A program made the translations under genes and the position numbers. Positions 39,230 to 48,349 of a DNA stretch of 61,641 bases are shown piece after piece. The notes beneath the pieces are model-generated. The model saw only the letters and a program-made list of their open reading frames with translations, searched no databases and was not told where the DNA came from. Each line of letters opens with the position of its first letter. The first letter of the stretch is position 1. Source of the DNA: an uncultured Pelagibacteraceae bacterium (lineage in GTDB: Bacteria > Pseudomonadota > Alphaproteobacteria > Pelagibacterales > Pelagibacteraceae); the NCBI GenBank assembly GCA_902515985.1, contig CABXWY010000006.1, positions 1 to 61,641 on the forward strand. The letters run 5' to 3'.

Positions 39230-39997
39230 ATGTTTTTAAAAAAATATAATTTAAAAAACAAAACTGCTGTTGTGACCGGAGCTGGAAAAGGTCTTGGAAA
39301 AGCTTGTGCTATTGCATTAGCCGAGGCTGGGGTTAATGTTGTTATAATTAGCAGGACACAAAAAGATTTGAACAAAGTATCAAAAATTATTAAAAAATAT
39401 AAAGTAAAATGCCAAAGTTTTTCATGCGATGTCACAAATTATTCTGAAATTAAAAAAATAATTAATAATTTAAAAAGAATTGATATTTTGGTTAATAATG
39501 CTGGGAATAATATACCTTCACACTTTACTAAGGTTAAAACCAGAGATATGGAATATATTGTAAAACTTAATACGATCGCAACATTTAATCTTGCACAACT
39601 ATGTGCAATTAAAATGATAAAATTTAAAAATAGAAAAAAAATAGGTGGATCTATTATTAATATGTCATCGCAAATGGGTCATGTCGGAGGACCAATTAGG
39701 AGTGTTTACAATATGACAAAGTTTGGAATAGAAGGTCTAACAAAAAGTATGTCAATAGACCTTGCTAAAAATAATATTAGAGTGAATACAGTGGCGCCTA
39801 CATTTGTTGTTACGCCAATGACAAGTAAATTTTTTAAAAATAAAAAATTTAAAAGTGAAACATTAAATAATATTCCTTTAGGTAGATTTGCAGAACTATC
39901 GGATGTAGCCTCTGCAGTTGTTTTTTTGGCCTCAGATGCAGCATCAATGATTACAGGAACATCTTTATTGGTTGATGGTGGATGGACAGCAAAATAA
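39230..39997 (+). CDS. Short-chain dehydrogenase/reductase (second SDR)
   Basis: This 255-residue classical SDR has TGAGKGLGKACAIALAEAG for nucleotide binding, NNAGNNIPSHF, and the catalytic Ser-Tyr-Lys in MSSQMGHVGGPIRSVYNMTKFGIEG. The segment VVIISRTQKDL, with an arginine after strand two, hints at NADP. It ends with GTSLLVDGGW, as in many 3-oxoacyl- or gluconate-type reductases; the substrate is unknown. It lies one base after the TerC gene and overlaps the M23 peptidase gene by 16 bases. Confidence 0.88.
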   Translation: MFLKKYNLKNKTAVVTGAGKGLGKACAIALAEAGVNVVIISRTQKDLNKVSKIIKKYKVKCQSFSCDVTNYSEIKKIINNLKRIDILVNNAGNNIPSHFTKVKTRDMEYIVKLNTIATFNLAQLCAIKMIKFKNRKKIGGSIINMSSQMGHVGGPIRSVYNMTKFGIEGLTKSMSIDLAKNNIRVNTVAPTFVVTPMTSKFFKNKKFKSETLNNIPLGRFAELSDVASAVVFLASDAASMITGTSLLVDGGWTAK

Positions 39998-40779
39998 CTA
40001 AAATTTTAATATTTTTATTTTTTTTTACTCAAAACTCTTTTGCTATTGAATTTAATGGTAAATTTATCCAAGGACATTTTATTGTGGGAAAAACCGATCC
40101 TGGGTCAAAAATTTTTATAGATAAAAAAAATATAAAAGTTTCTAAAGAGGGTTTTTTTGTATTTGGTTTAGATAGAGATAGAAAATATGATGTTTCAATA
40201 ACCTTAATAAATTCAAATACTAATAAAAAAATTACTAAAAAAGTTTTAAAACGAAAATACAACGTTCAAAGAATTGATGGTTTGGATGAAAAAAAAGTAA
40301 CTCCACCAGAAGAAGTATATAATAGAATTAAAAAGGAAAATAACAAAATTGGAAAAGCTAGGGCAATAAATTCAAATTTAGATTTCTTTAAAGATAAATT
40401 TATAATGCCAGTTGAAGGAATTATTTCAGGAGTATATGGAAGTCAGAGAATTTTAAATGGTAAACCAAAATGGCCACATTACGGAATTGACGTTGCCGCT
40501 AAAAAAGGAACTAAGATAAAAGCCTCTGGTTCAGGCATTGTGACGATGGCAGAAAAAGATCTTTATTATACTGGAGGAACAATAATAATGGATCATGGTC
40601 ATGGAATATCAACAATTTATTCTCATCTTGAAACAGTAAATGTCAATGTAGGAGATAAAATAGAAAAAGGAAAAATTATAGGAACAGTTGGTTCAACTGG
40701 TAGATCAACGGGGCCACATTTAGACTTCCGTGTAAATTGGTTTCAAACTAGACTTGATCCTATGACGATCTTAAACTAA
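39982..40779 (+). CDS. Secreted M23 (LytM-type) peptidase, variant zinc motif
   Basis: This 265-residue protein has a signal peptide (KILIFLFFFTQNSFA), a small N-terminal beta domain and a C-terminal M23 domain. The first zinc motif HYGIDVAA (HxxxD) and the SHLETVNVNVGDKI strand are present. The last motif is GPHLDFRVNW, where the usual HxH has become HLD. Asp may still bind zinc, or activity could be reduced. Its role is likely cell-wall remodelling or activation of an amidase. Its stop abuts the convergent xsc stop with no spacer. Confidence 0.85.
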   Translation: MDSKITKILIFLFFFTQNSFAIEFNGKFIQGHFIVGKTDPGSKIFIDKKNIKVSKEGFFVFGLDRDRKYDVSITLINSNTNKKITKKVLKRKYNVQRIDGLDEKKVTPPEEVYNRIKKENNKIGKARAINSNLDFFKDKFIMPVEGIISGVYGSQRILNGKPKWPHYGIDVAAKKGTKIKASGSGIVTMAEKDLYYTGGTIIMDHGHGISTIYSHLETVNVNVGDKIEKGKIIGTVGSTGRSTGPHLDFRVNWFQTRLDPMTILN

Positions 40780-42555
40780 TCAAACTGATTGAATTTTCAT
40801 ATCTTCTTTATTTATTCCAGCAACTTTTACTGGTTTTTTCATAGCATCTCTTCTAAATGGCTCTCCTAATTCTTGATTTAATATTATTTCAATGAAAGTT
40901 GTAATACCTTTTTTTTGATCTTCACATGATTGTTTAATAGCATTGGTAGTTTCTTCCATAGTTTTAACTGCAACACCTTTTAAACCACATGCATTGGCTA
41001 CTTTAGCATAACTTAATTCTGGGTCTAATTCCGTACCTACAAAATTATCATCAAACCATAAAATTGAATTTCTTTTTTCTGCACCCCATTGATAATTTCT
41101 AAAAATTACCATTGTTATTGCTGGCCATTCCTTTCTCGCGCATGAGCTCATTTCATTCATGCTTATTCCAAATGCCCCATCACCAGCAAAACCTATAACT
41201 GGAGTTTCTGGACAACCAATTTTTGCTCCAAGGATCGAAGGAAAACCATACCCGCAAGGACCAAATAATCCTGGCGCTAAATATTTTCTTCCTTCCTCGA
41301 AAGTTGGATATGCATTACCAATTGCGCAATTATTTCCAATATCACTTGAAATTATTGCACCAGTTGGTATTGCTTCCTGTATTGCCCTCCAAGCTTGCCT
41401 TGGTGACATTCTATCTTTATCCCTTTCTCTTGCTTCTTTATTCCAAACTGTGCCTGGATCATCCTCTTCATGATCTAATCCGGTTAATGTTTGTAGCCAT
41501 GCAGATTTTGTTTTGTGAATTAAATTTTTTCTCTCTTCTCTACCATCATTTCCTGCATCTTTTGAAAGTTTGTCTGATATTTGTTTTGCAACCATTTTGC
41601 AATCTCCACAAATTCCAACAGTAACTTTTTTGGTTAAGCCTATTCTATCAGGATTCATATCTACCTGTATTATTGTTGCGTTTTTTGGCCAATAATCAAT
41701 TCCGTATCCAGGCAATGTAGAGAATGGATTTAATCTTGTGCCTAATGCAAGAACAACGTCAGCTTTGGAAATTAGTTGCATTGCTGCTTTTGAACCATTG
41801 TAACCTAGAGGTCCTACAGCAAGTGAATGACTGCCAGGAAAACTATCATTATGTTGATATCCATTGCAAACAGGTGCATCTAACCTTTCAGCTAATATTT
41901 TACATTCCTCTATCGCATTACCAATTACAACTCCTGCACCTGATAATATTACTGGAAATTTTGCTTTTGATAATATTGAAGCTGCTTTATTAACTGCCTC
42001 CTCTCCTCCTCCCTGTCTTTCAAATCTAACTATTGGAGGTAAGTCTATATCAATTACTTGAGTCCAGTAATCACGTGGGACATTAATTTGAGCTGGAGCT
42101 GATCCTCTAAAAGCTTTTTCAATCACTCTATTTAACACCTCGGCCATTCTAGATGGGTCCCTTACTTCTTCTTGGTAGCAAACCATGTCTTTAAATAAAT
42201 TCATTTGTTCAACTTCTTGAAATCCTCCTTGACCCATTGTTTTATTTGCAGCTTGAGGTGTTACAACAAGTAATGGTGTATGATTCCAATATGCAGTTTT
42301 TATTGGAGTAACTAAACCAGTTATTCCTGGTCCATTTTGAGCTACCACCATCGACATTTTTCCAGTCGCCCTAGTATATCCATCTGCAATTAAACCACCG
42401 TTAGTTTCGTGCGCAACATCCCAAAAAGTTATTCCAGCTTCAGAGAATAAATCAGAAATTGGCATAAAAGCAGATCCAATTATTCCAAATGCATGTTCTA
42501 TACCGTGCATTTGTAATACTTTAATAAAAGCTTCCTCGGTTGTCATTTTAGCCAT
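40780..42555 (-). CDS. xsc: Sulfoacetaldehyde acetyltransferase
   Basis: Xsc is a thiamine-diphosphate enzyme that splits sulfoacetaldehyde with phosphate into acetyl phosphate and sulfite, the key step in taurine and isethionate catabolism. At 591 residues it has the usual length. The N-terminal TEEAFIKVLQMHGIEHAFGIIGSAFMPISDLFS (activating glutamate region), VVAQNGPGITG and the cofactor motif GFAGDGAFGISMNE with the following asparagine are visible. It is divergent from suyAB by 84 bases. A ribosome-binding site AAGGAT is present. The main alternative is a related acetolactate-synthase paralogue, but the sulfonate neighbourhood favours Xsc. Confidence 0.93.
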   Translation of the reverse strand: MAKMTTEEAFIKVLQMHGIEHAFGIIGSAFMPISDLFSEAGITFWDVAHETNGGLIADGYTRATGKMSMVVAQNGPGITGLVTPIKTAYWNHTPLLVVTPQAANKTMGQGGFQEVEQMNLFKDMVCYQEEVRDPSRMAEVLNRVIEKAFRGSAPAQINVPRDYWTQVIDIDLPPIVRFERQGGGEEAVNKAASILSKAKFPVILSGAGVVIGNAIEECKILAERLDAPVCNGYQHNDSFPGSHSLAVGPLGYNGSKAAMQLISKADVVLALGTRLNPFSTLPGYGIDYWPKNATIIQVDMNPDRIGLTKKVTVGICGDCKMVAKQISDKLSKDAGNDGREERKNLIHKTKSAWLQTLTGLDHEEDDPGTVWNKEARERDKDRMSPRQAWRAIQEAIPTGAIISSDIGNNCAIGNAYPTFEEGRKYLAPGLFGPCGYGFPSILGAKIGCPETPVIGFAGDGAFGISMNEMSSCARKEWPAITMVIFRNYQWGAEKRNSILWFDDNFVGTELDPELSYAKVANACGLKGVAVKTMEETTNAIKQSCEDQKKGITTFIEIILNQELGEPFRRDAMKKPVKVAGINKEDMKIQSV

Positions 42556-42639
42556 AATTCAATCCTTAAAATTTATTATTTATAAATTTGACTGATTAAT
42601 ATATAAGATCTCCTAAAATTCAAATAAGAAATCGTCACT

Positions 42640-42927
42640 ATGAGTAATACAGATATAATTATACATGATGAAAAAGACAATGTCGGCGTTGTGGTTATTG
42701 AAAAAATAACCCCTAATCAAGATTGTAACTGTTGGATTATGGAAAACGATAAATCTGCAAAAATACAGTCTAAAAGTGAGATACCTTTAGGGCACAAAAT
42801 TGCTATGTTAGATTTAAAAGAGGGAGATACAATATTAAAGTATGGTCACGATATTGGTAAAGTGGTTAAGAATATTAAAAGAGGTGAACATGTTCATGTT
42901 CATAATGTAAAAACAAAAAAATGGTAA
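42640..42927 (+). CDS. suyA: (2R)-sulfolactate sulfo-lyase subunit alpha (UxaA N-domain)
   Basis: This 95-residue SAF/UxaA-type domain has [39 protein letters not shown] and the terminal [12 protein letters not shown], the altronate-dehydratase N-domain pattern. Separate small and large genes of about 90 and 390 residues are the form known for SuyAB, which splits sulfolactate into pyruvate and sulfite. The xsc and apr neighbours support this over altronate or galactarate dehydratase. It overlaps suyB by 7 bases. Confidence 0.85.
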   Translation: MSNTDIIIHDEKDNVGVVVIEKITPNQDCNCWIMENDKSAKIQSKSEIPLGHKIAMLDLKEGDTILKYGHDIGKVVKNIKRGEHVHVHNVKTKKW

Positions 42928-44096
42928 ATATGGAAATTCCAAAAAGTTTTTTAGGCTTTAAAAGAGAAAATGGAAGAACGGGCACTAGAAACCATGTAAT
43001 AATTTTACCAGTCGATGATATTTCAAATGCCTGTGCAGAGGCAGTTGCCAATAATATTAAAGGAACAATTGCATTACCTCATTCTTATGGGAGACTTCAG
43101 TTTGGAGCTGATTTAGAATTACACTTTAGAACAATGATTGGCACAGGTAAAAATCCTAATGTAGCAGCAGTAATTGTAATTGGTATAGAACCTAAATGGA
43201 CAAAAAGAATTGTTGATGCAATTGCAAAAACCGGAAAACCTGTAGAAGGATTTAGTATTGAGGGAGTTGGAGACATCGATACAATTGCAAAGGTATCAAA
43301 AAAAGCACAGGAGTTTTCAATGTGGGCATCAGAAAAACAAAGAGTAGAGTGTCCAATTAGTGATTTGTGGATATCGGTTAAATGCGGAGAGTCAGATACA
43401 ACATCAGGTCTTGCTTCAAATCCAACCGTAGGAAATTTAATGGATAAACTTGAACCACTTGGTGTTCATTTATGTTTTGGCGAGACATCAGAATTAACTG
43501 GTGCTGAAAATGTTTGTGCTAAAAGAGGTAAAACACCTGAAGCAAAAGAGAAATTTATGAAAACATGGAATGCATATAATGATTTTATTTTAAAAGAGGC
43601 AACAGATGACCTTTCAGAAAGTCAGCCAACAGCAGGAAATATTGCAGGCGGCTTAACTACAATTGAGGAAAAAGCATTTGGAAACTTTCAAAAAATTGGA
43701 TCAAGGCAATTTATTGATGTGTTAGAACCTGCAGAAGAACCTACCAAAGGTAAGGGTTTATATTTTATGGATACTTCTTCTGCTGCTGCAGAATGTGTTA
43801 CATTGCAAGCTGCTGGAGGGTTTAATATTCATTTATTCCCAACGGGACAAGGCAATATTATAGGTAATCCTATTGAGCCTGTTATTAAACTTACAGCAAA
43901 TCCTCTTACAGCAAAAACGATGGGTGAACATATAGACGTCGATGTATCAAAAATACTTTCACGGCAAATGAACCTAGACCAAGCTGGAGATGAATTAATA
44001 AAATCAACTATAAGGGTTGCGAATGGAAGGCTTACTTGTGCAGAAGCTCTGGGTCACAAAGAATTTGTAATGACAAAACTTTATAGAAGCGCTTAA
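42921..44096 (+). CDS. suyB: (2R)-sulfolactate sulfo-lyase subunit beta (UxaA C-domain)
   Basis: This 391-residue UxaA-family large domain has [30 protein letters not shown] at the start, [21 protein letters not shown] in the middle and [20 protein letters not shown] near the C-terminus. The cysteines in KCGES and AAECVT and nearby acidic residues are candidates for iron ligands in this lyase family. With SuyA it should release sulfite from sulfolactate. A different sugar-acid dehydratase remains possible without biochemical proof. It ends one base from the convergent thioredoxin-like gene. Confidence 0.85.
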   Translation: MVNMEIPKSFLGFKRENGRTGTRNHVIILPVDDISNACAEAVANNIKGTIALPHSYGRLQFGADLELHFRTMIGTGKNPNVAAVIVIGIEPKWTKRIVDAIAKTGKPVEGFSIEGVGDIDTIAKVSKKAQEFSMWASEKQRVECPISDLWISVKCGESDTTSGLASNPTVGNLMDKLEPLGVHLCFGETSELTGAENVCAKRGKTPEAKEKFMKTWNAYNDFILKEATDDLSESQPTAGNIAGGLTTIEEKAFGNFQKIGSRQFIDVLEPAEEPTKGKGLYFMDTSSAAAECVTLQAAGGFNIHLFPTGQGNIIGNPIEPVIKLTANPLTAKTMGEHIDVDVSKILSRQMNLDQAGDELIKSTIRVANGRLTCAEALGHKEFVMTKLYRSA

Positions 44097-44097
44097 C

Positions 44098-44466
44098 TTA
44101 AATTGAGGATTTAATAGCTTTATAAATTTCTTCTCTACTAATCTCACCAATGCTTCTATAGACTTCTTTATTATTTTTAAAAATTAACAAAGTAGTTTGA
44201 TACTGCACCTTAAGAAAGTCTGAAATTTCTCGATTATTAATTTCAAATGTAAAGTATTCAATATTGTCAAAATCATTCTTTACATTATTTAAAACTTTCA
44301 TTTGACTGGCACAAGAATTACAATATTTTATCCATGAACTTACAACTACAACTTTACCCTCTGATTGAGCTTTTTGAAATAATTCATTGTCAAAAGTTGT
44401 TTTTTTTTCTAAAGCATTGGCACTAAATGAAATTATTAAAAACAAAATTGTAAATATTTTTTTCAT
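44098..44466 (-). CDS. Exported thioredoxin-like protein
   Basis: This 122-residue protein has a signal peptide (MKKIFTILFLIISFSANA). A thioredoxin-like domain carries SSWIKYCNSCASQMKVL, a CxxC redox site with an N-terminal tryptophan nearby, plus the later QYQTTLLIFKNNKEV strand with threonine in place of the usual cis-proline position. It would act in the periplasm. It lies downstream of the TauE/SafE exporter gene (35-base gap) on the same strand as the apr genes, so it may belong to sulfite handling, though general disulfide reduction is equally possible. Confidence 0.78.
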   Translation of the reverse strand: MKKIFTILFLIISFSANALEKKTTFDNELFQKAQSEGKVVVVSSWIKYCNSCASQMKVLNNVKNDFDNIEYFTFEINNREISDFLKVQYQTTLLIFKNNKEVYRSIGEISREEIYKAIKSSI

Positions 44467-44501
44467 ATCAAATTTTTAACACATTACTTATAATTTCAAA
44501 T

Positions 44502-45605
44502 TTACTTTAATGAAGCAGGTGGTGCTTTAGGTATAAATTTTTCCTTAAATTTTGAGAGAAATCTTCTCATTATTGCCGCTCCAATTCCAAGACCAAGAGC
44601 TAATACGATTGAAAACATTCCATATAAAAACGGAACATTTATTGATAGATCTCTTACAAATTGCGCTACAGGCCCAAGTACAACGTTTCCATTATTTTGA
44701 ACTTCTTTAATTGCTTCCTCGGCGAAAAAAGTATCATACGCAATTGCTATTCCAACCAATAATAGTAATACTGCTAATATTGTTTTAAATTCTGAACTGT
44801 CAACTTTTTCACCAATTTTTTGTCCTATTTGAACACCAATAATCGAGCCTAATATTAATACTACAACTAAAATTAAATCTATTGTTCCATAATTAAATGC
44901 GTGCAATACAGTAACAATTGCACTTACAAAAATTGTAACAAATAAAGAGGTTCCTGGAATTAATTTTGTTGGCATTCCTATAATATAAATCATTGCTGGT
45001 ACTAAAATAAAAGCTCCACCAACTCCCATAATTGCAGCAATAAATCCTACAATTAAACCAATTATTATCGGTGTAAATGCGCTCTCATAAAGTTTTGATT
45101 TTTTAAACCTCATTCTAAATGGAAGGCCATGTATCCAGTAATGTTCGTGTAACTTTTTTTTTTGTACTATTTTTTTTCTAGCTCGATCTAATTCTGTTAC
45201 CCCTTGAACTAACATGAGGGTACCTATTATCGCTAAAATATACATATACGCTAAAGATATAACTATATTTATTTTCCCGATGTCTTTAAAATATGTGAAT
45301 GTTGCTATTCCTGCAATCGTACCAATAGCTCCTCCTACCACAATCATTAATCCCATTTTATAATCTAATGTACCTTTAAACCAATGTGTTGTTGAACCAG
45401 ATATTGACGTACCTAAGATATTATTTGCTTCGTTGGGCACTGCATAAGTAGGGGGTACTCCCATAAAAATTAAAAATGGTGTCATCAAAAAACCTCCACC
45501 AACACCAAACAATCCTGACAAAACTCCAACTATTAGGCTAAGCAAAAATACTAAAGGTAAGCTTATATAAACTTCAGCTATTGGAAGAAAATATTCCATA
45601 AACAC
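44502..45605 (-). CDS. TauE/SafE-family anion exporter
   Basis: This 367-residue membrane protein has two repeats of the family motif: GLFGVGGGFLMTPFLIFMGVP (about residues 32-52) and IMGVGGAFILVPAMIYIIGMPTKLIPGTSLF (about 192-222). A hydrophilic loop of about 25 residues separates the halves. TauE/SafE proteins export sulfite, sulfoacetate or related organosulfur anions. Its location 35 bases downstream of the 116-residue gene and aprA fits removal of sulfite or sulfate made from sulfonates. Confidence 0.9.
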   Translation of the reverse strand: MFMEYFLPIAEVYISLPLVFLLSLIVGVLSGLFGVGGGFLMTPFLIFMGVPPTYAVPNEANNILGTSISGSTTHWFKGTLDYKMGLMIVVGGAIGTIAGIATFTYFKDIGKINIVISLAYMYILAIIGTLMLVQGVTELDRARKKIVQKKKLHEHYWIHGLPFRMRFKKSKLYESAFTPIIIGLIVGFIAAIMGVGGAFILVPAMIYIIGMPTKLIPGTSLFVTIFVSAIVTVLHAFNYGTIDLILVVVLILGSIIGVQIGQKIGEKVDSSEFKTILAVLLLLVGIAIAYDTFFAEEAIKEVQNNGNVVLGPVAQFVRDLSINVPFLYGMFSIVLALGLGIGAAIMRRFLSKFKEKFIPKAPPASLK

Positions 45606-45640
45606 TAACTATTCCTCAACAATATTAAAGTCAACAATTC

Positions 45641-45991
45641 TTAAAAAATAGTTGCTCCAAATACTTTGACTAAACCATCTTCTTCTCCAAGAACTAGTCT
45701 ACCTAAAAATTCTCCAGAAATCTTTGTACTTTTTTGCTTATATAAAACAGTAATATACAAACCTCTTCTAAGGCAACCAAAGGCTTTGTATTCATCTGAC
45801 AAAGTTGAAATTAAATCATTGCTTGCCCACTGTTTTCCAAGTTCGACTTCGTTTGCTCCATAAAGCATTTGGGATGAAAAGTCTTTTGTGAAACCTCCAT
45901 AATCTTTCATATTGGAGGATTTAACTAAATTTGCCCAAATAGGATTGGCTATTTCGATGATTTCGTTATCTGCTTTCTCAAGAAGACTCAT
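45641..45991 (-). CDS. Unknown 116-residue protein next to aprA
   Basis: I do not recognise this protein. It has no signal peptide or membrane helix and a single cysteine (FGCLRRG, about residue 73). The first half looks helical (EKADNEIIEIANPIWANLVKS; KDYGGFTKDFSSQMLYG). The second half alternates like beta strands (RGLYITVLYKQ, ISGEFLGRLVLG, LVKVFGATIF). The arrangement is reminiscent of NTF2/SnoaL-like folds, a weak inference. It lies 6 bases after aprA and 35 bases before the exporter gene on the same strand, so it is very likely co-transcribed with aprMBA. Confidence 0.8.
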   Translation of the reverse strand: MSLLEKADNEIIEIANPIWANLVKSSNMKDYGGFTKDFSSQMLYGANEVELGKQWASNDLISTLSDEYKAFGCLRRGLYITVLYKQKSTKISGEFLGRLVLGEEDGLVKVFGATIF

Positions 45992-45997
45992 TAAACT

Positions 45998-47854
45998 TTA
46001 AGAAGCTTCTTTTTTTTCTTTTTCGTCAATTATGTGATAGACAGGCATCTTTTCTAAAGAAAATTTACCTGTTTTTGGATCCCTTCTTGAAACAGTTAAG
46101 CAGTGCCAGTTTTCATCATCGAGTTTCATATGATCACCTCTATAATAGTAACCAGGCCAACGAGTTTCTTTTCTGAAAAGAGTATGTTCGGTTACACATT
46201 GAGAAGTAACGGTTCTATGTTTTAACTCCCATGCTCTCATTAACTGATGATAATCTTCAGCACCAACATTTTCTAAATCTTCTTGTAACCAATCTAGTAG
46301 CTCAAGACCCTTTTTAAGTAAATTTCCATTGGTCATATAATTCACTGAAATACCACCAACATATTCATCCATAATTTTTTGTAATCTTTGTAGACCTTGT
46401 ATTGGAGATATATAACTCGGAGAAACTGTACCTCCAGTTATTTCATTCCGTCCAACAGTATAGTTATCTAGAGGTTTATAAATCATTTCCTTAAAGTCCT
46501 CACATTGCTTATCACTAACTTTTATATTATTAGCTTTCTGTTCTTCTATATATTTTACTGCAGCTTTTGCGGCTAATCTACCTTCAGTAAATGATCCTGA
46601 AGAAAATTTGTGTGCACTACCTCCAACTGTATCACCTGCTCCAAAAAGACCGTCTACCGTAGTCATTCTGTTATAACCCCAAAAATATTCTGGTGGTGAT
46701 AAGTCTTCAGGTCCACTTACCCATGCTCCGGAACATGTTGCGTGAGATCCCATTACATATGGTTCTGAAGTTGTTAATTCAGGATTCGTATATTTTGGAT
46801 CTATATTTTGTGATGCCCAAACTACTGCTTGGCCTACTGTCATACCAAGAAAGTTCTCCCATCCTACTGTTTCTAAATGTGGATCTTGAAAAGCTTCTTT
46901 AGTAACCATGTGTATAGGACCACCACCTGCCATTACTTCTTGAACAAATGCATGATTTCTTAAACATGTGGGTGTTGGATGATGATCAATATATTCTCCT
47001 ACAAGCTCTTTCGTTTGATTATACCATTTTTTCTCATAGTTTTCTCCGTTTGCATTTTGTGTATAAGTTTTTAAATGAAGGAAATAAGCTCCTACAGGAC
47101 CATAGCCATCTTTGAAACGGCATAATACTATTCTATTTTCCATTTGAGTCATTTTTGCACCAGCCTGTATTGGCAATGCATAAGCCGATCCATTACTCCA
47201 AGGAGCATACCAAGTTCTTCCCATGCCTTCTCCAACAGCTCTAGGTTTAAATATATGCGAAGCTCCTCCTGCTGCAACGATTACAGTTTTAGATTTAAAT
47301 ACGTAGTAGTCACCAGTTCTCATATTAAATCCAACTGCTCCTCCTACTCTATTTTCATTTGTTTCATCCATTAATAAATGAGTTATCATTATTCTATTGT
47401 AAATTTTATCTGCGGACTTCTTTGCTGCCTCAGCTACAATTGGTTTATAACTTTCTCCGTGAATCATTATTTGCCACTTACCTTCTCTTTGGTATCGGCC
47501 TGTTTGTTTATTTTTCATCATCGGAAGTCCCCATTCATCAAACATGTGAACTGTTGAGTCAACATGACGAGCCATGTCGTATCCTAGATCTTCTCTTACT
47601 AATCCCATTAAATCATTTCTTGCATAACGAACATGATCTTCCGGCTGGTTTTCGCCCCACTGCATTCCCATGTAACAGTTAATTGCATATAATCCTTGTG
47701 CAACCGCACCACTTCTGTCTATGTTGGCTTTTTCAACACATATAATTTTTAGATCTCTGCCCCAGTGTCTAGCTTCGAAAGTGGCGCCTGTACCAGCCAT
47801 TCCTCCGCCGACAACTAAAACATCACACTCTTCAATAATAGTTTTTCTAGCCAT
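45998..47854 (-). CDS. aprA: Adenylylsulfate (APS) reductase subunit alpha
   Basis: This 618-residue FAD flavoprotein interconverts sulfite plus AMP and APS. The FAD motif VVGGGMAGTGATFEARHWG is near the start, and the catalytic-domain features RSGAVAQGLYAINCYMG and SSGSFTEGRLAAKAAVKY are present with the normal length. With aprB and the membrane gene aprM, without qmo or dsr genes in view, this is the arrangement described for SAR11 and some sulfur oxidisers, in which the enzyme is thought to run toward sulfite oxidation. It shares one base with the aprB end. Confidence 0.95.
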   Translation of the reverse strand: MARKTIIEECDVLVVGGGMAGTGATFEARHWGRDLKIICVEKANIDRSGAVAQGLYAINCYMGMQWGENQPEDHVRYARNDLMGLVREDLGYDMARHVDSTVHMFDEWGLPMMKNKQTGRYQREGKWQIMIHGESYKPIVAEAAKKSADKIYNRIMITHLLMDETNENRVGGAVGFNMRTGDYYVFKSKTVIVAAGGASHIFKPRAVGEGMGRTWYAPWSNGSAYALPIQAGAKMTQMENRIVLCRFKDGYGPVGAYFLHLKTYTQNANGENYEKKWYNQTKELVGEYIDHHPTPTCLRNHAFVQEVMAGGGPIHMVTKEAFQDPHLETVGWENFLGMTVGQAVVWASQNIDPKYTNPELTTSEPYVMGSHATCSGAWVSGPEDLSPPEYFWGYNRMTTVDGLFGAGDTVGGSAHKFSSGSFTEGRLAAKAAVKYIEEQKANNIKVSDKQCEDFKEMIYKPLDNYTVGRNEITGGTVSPSYISPIQGLQRLQKIMDEYVGGISVNYMTNGNLLKKGLELLDWLQEDLENVGAEDYHQLMRAWELKHRTVTSQCVTEHTLFRKETRWPGYYYRGDHMKLDDENWHCLTVSRRDPKTGKFSLEKMPVYHIIDEKEKKEAS

Positions 47855-48324
47855 TAATAGTAAACACCTTTTTTGAAAGCACTTTTTTCAACTTTTGGTA
47901 AATCTTTGTTTGTATTTAAACCATGTGGTTCATTATATAAAATCTGTGAATTAATTTCACCTTGATTAGGTTTGTCACCATCTGCAAGCTTTGGAATAAA
48001 TTTCCCCCATGGCTTGGTAGTGATTGGTGATACAAAGTTTTTTTCTGTGCCGTTTCTAAATTTTATTTTCCAGGAGATTGTTCCTTTCTCTTCTTCTCTT
48101 CTAACTCTTACGCTATGGCCCATGGGTGCAAAATCTGCATAACCCCTAACATCAATAGCATGGTTTGGACAAGCTTTGACACAAGAATAGCATTCCCAAC
48201 AAAAATTTGGTTCAATATTTTTTGCTCTTCTTATCGTTTCATCGATATGCATTATATCAGATGGGCATATATCCACGCAGTGACCACATCCATCGCATCT
48301 AGTCATATAAACAAATGTTGACAT
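47854..48324 (-). CDS. aprB: APS reductase subunit beta (two 4Fe-4S clusters)
   Basis: This 156-residue ferredoxin-type subunit has the cluster motifs CDGCGHCVDICPSD (about residues 10-23) and CWECYSCVKACPNHA (about 42-56). The rest wraps around AprA in known structures (ADFAPMGHSVRVRREE). It shuttles electrons between the AprA flavin and the membrane acceptor. A clear ribosome-binding site AAGGAAA precedes it. It is 25 bases downstream of aprM. Confidence 0.95.
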   Translation of the reverse strand: MSTFVYMTRCDGCGHCVDICPSDIMHIDETIRRAKNIEPNFCWECYSCVKACPNHAIDVRGYADFAPMGHSVRVRREEEKGTISWKIKFRNGTEKNFVSPITTKPWGKFIPKLADGDKPNQGEINSQILYNEPHGLNTNKDLPKVEKSAFKKGVYY

Positions 48325-48349
48325 ATTTTATTTCCTTTTCTTTATCATA

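Noticed and set aside
40780-42555. Long plus-strand frames opposite xsc (for example 41159-41473 and 41223-41624)
   Set aside because: Their proteins are leucine/histidine-rich or proline-rich shadows of the xsc codons, overlap each other in different frames, and have no recognisable domain.
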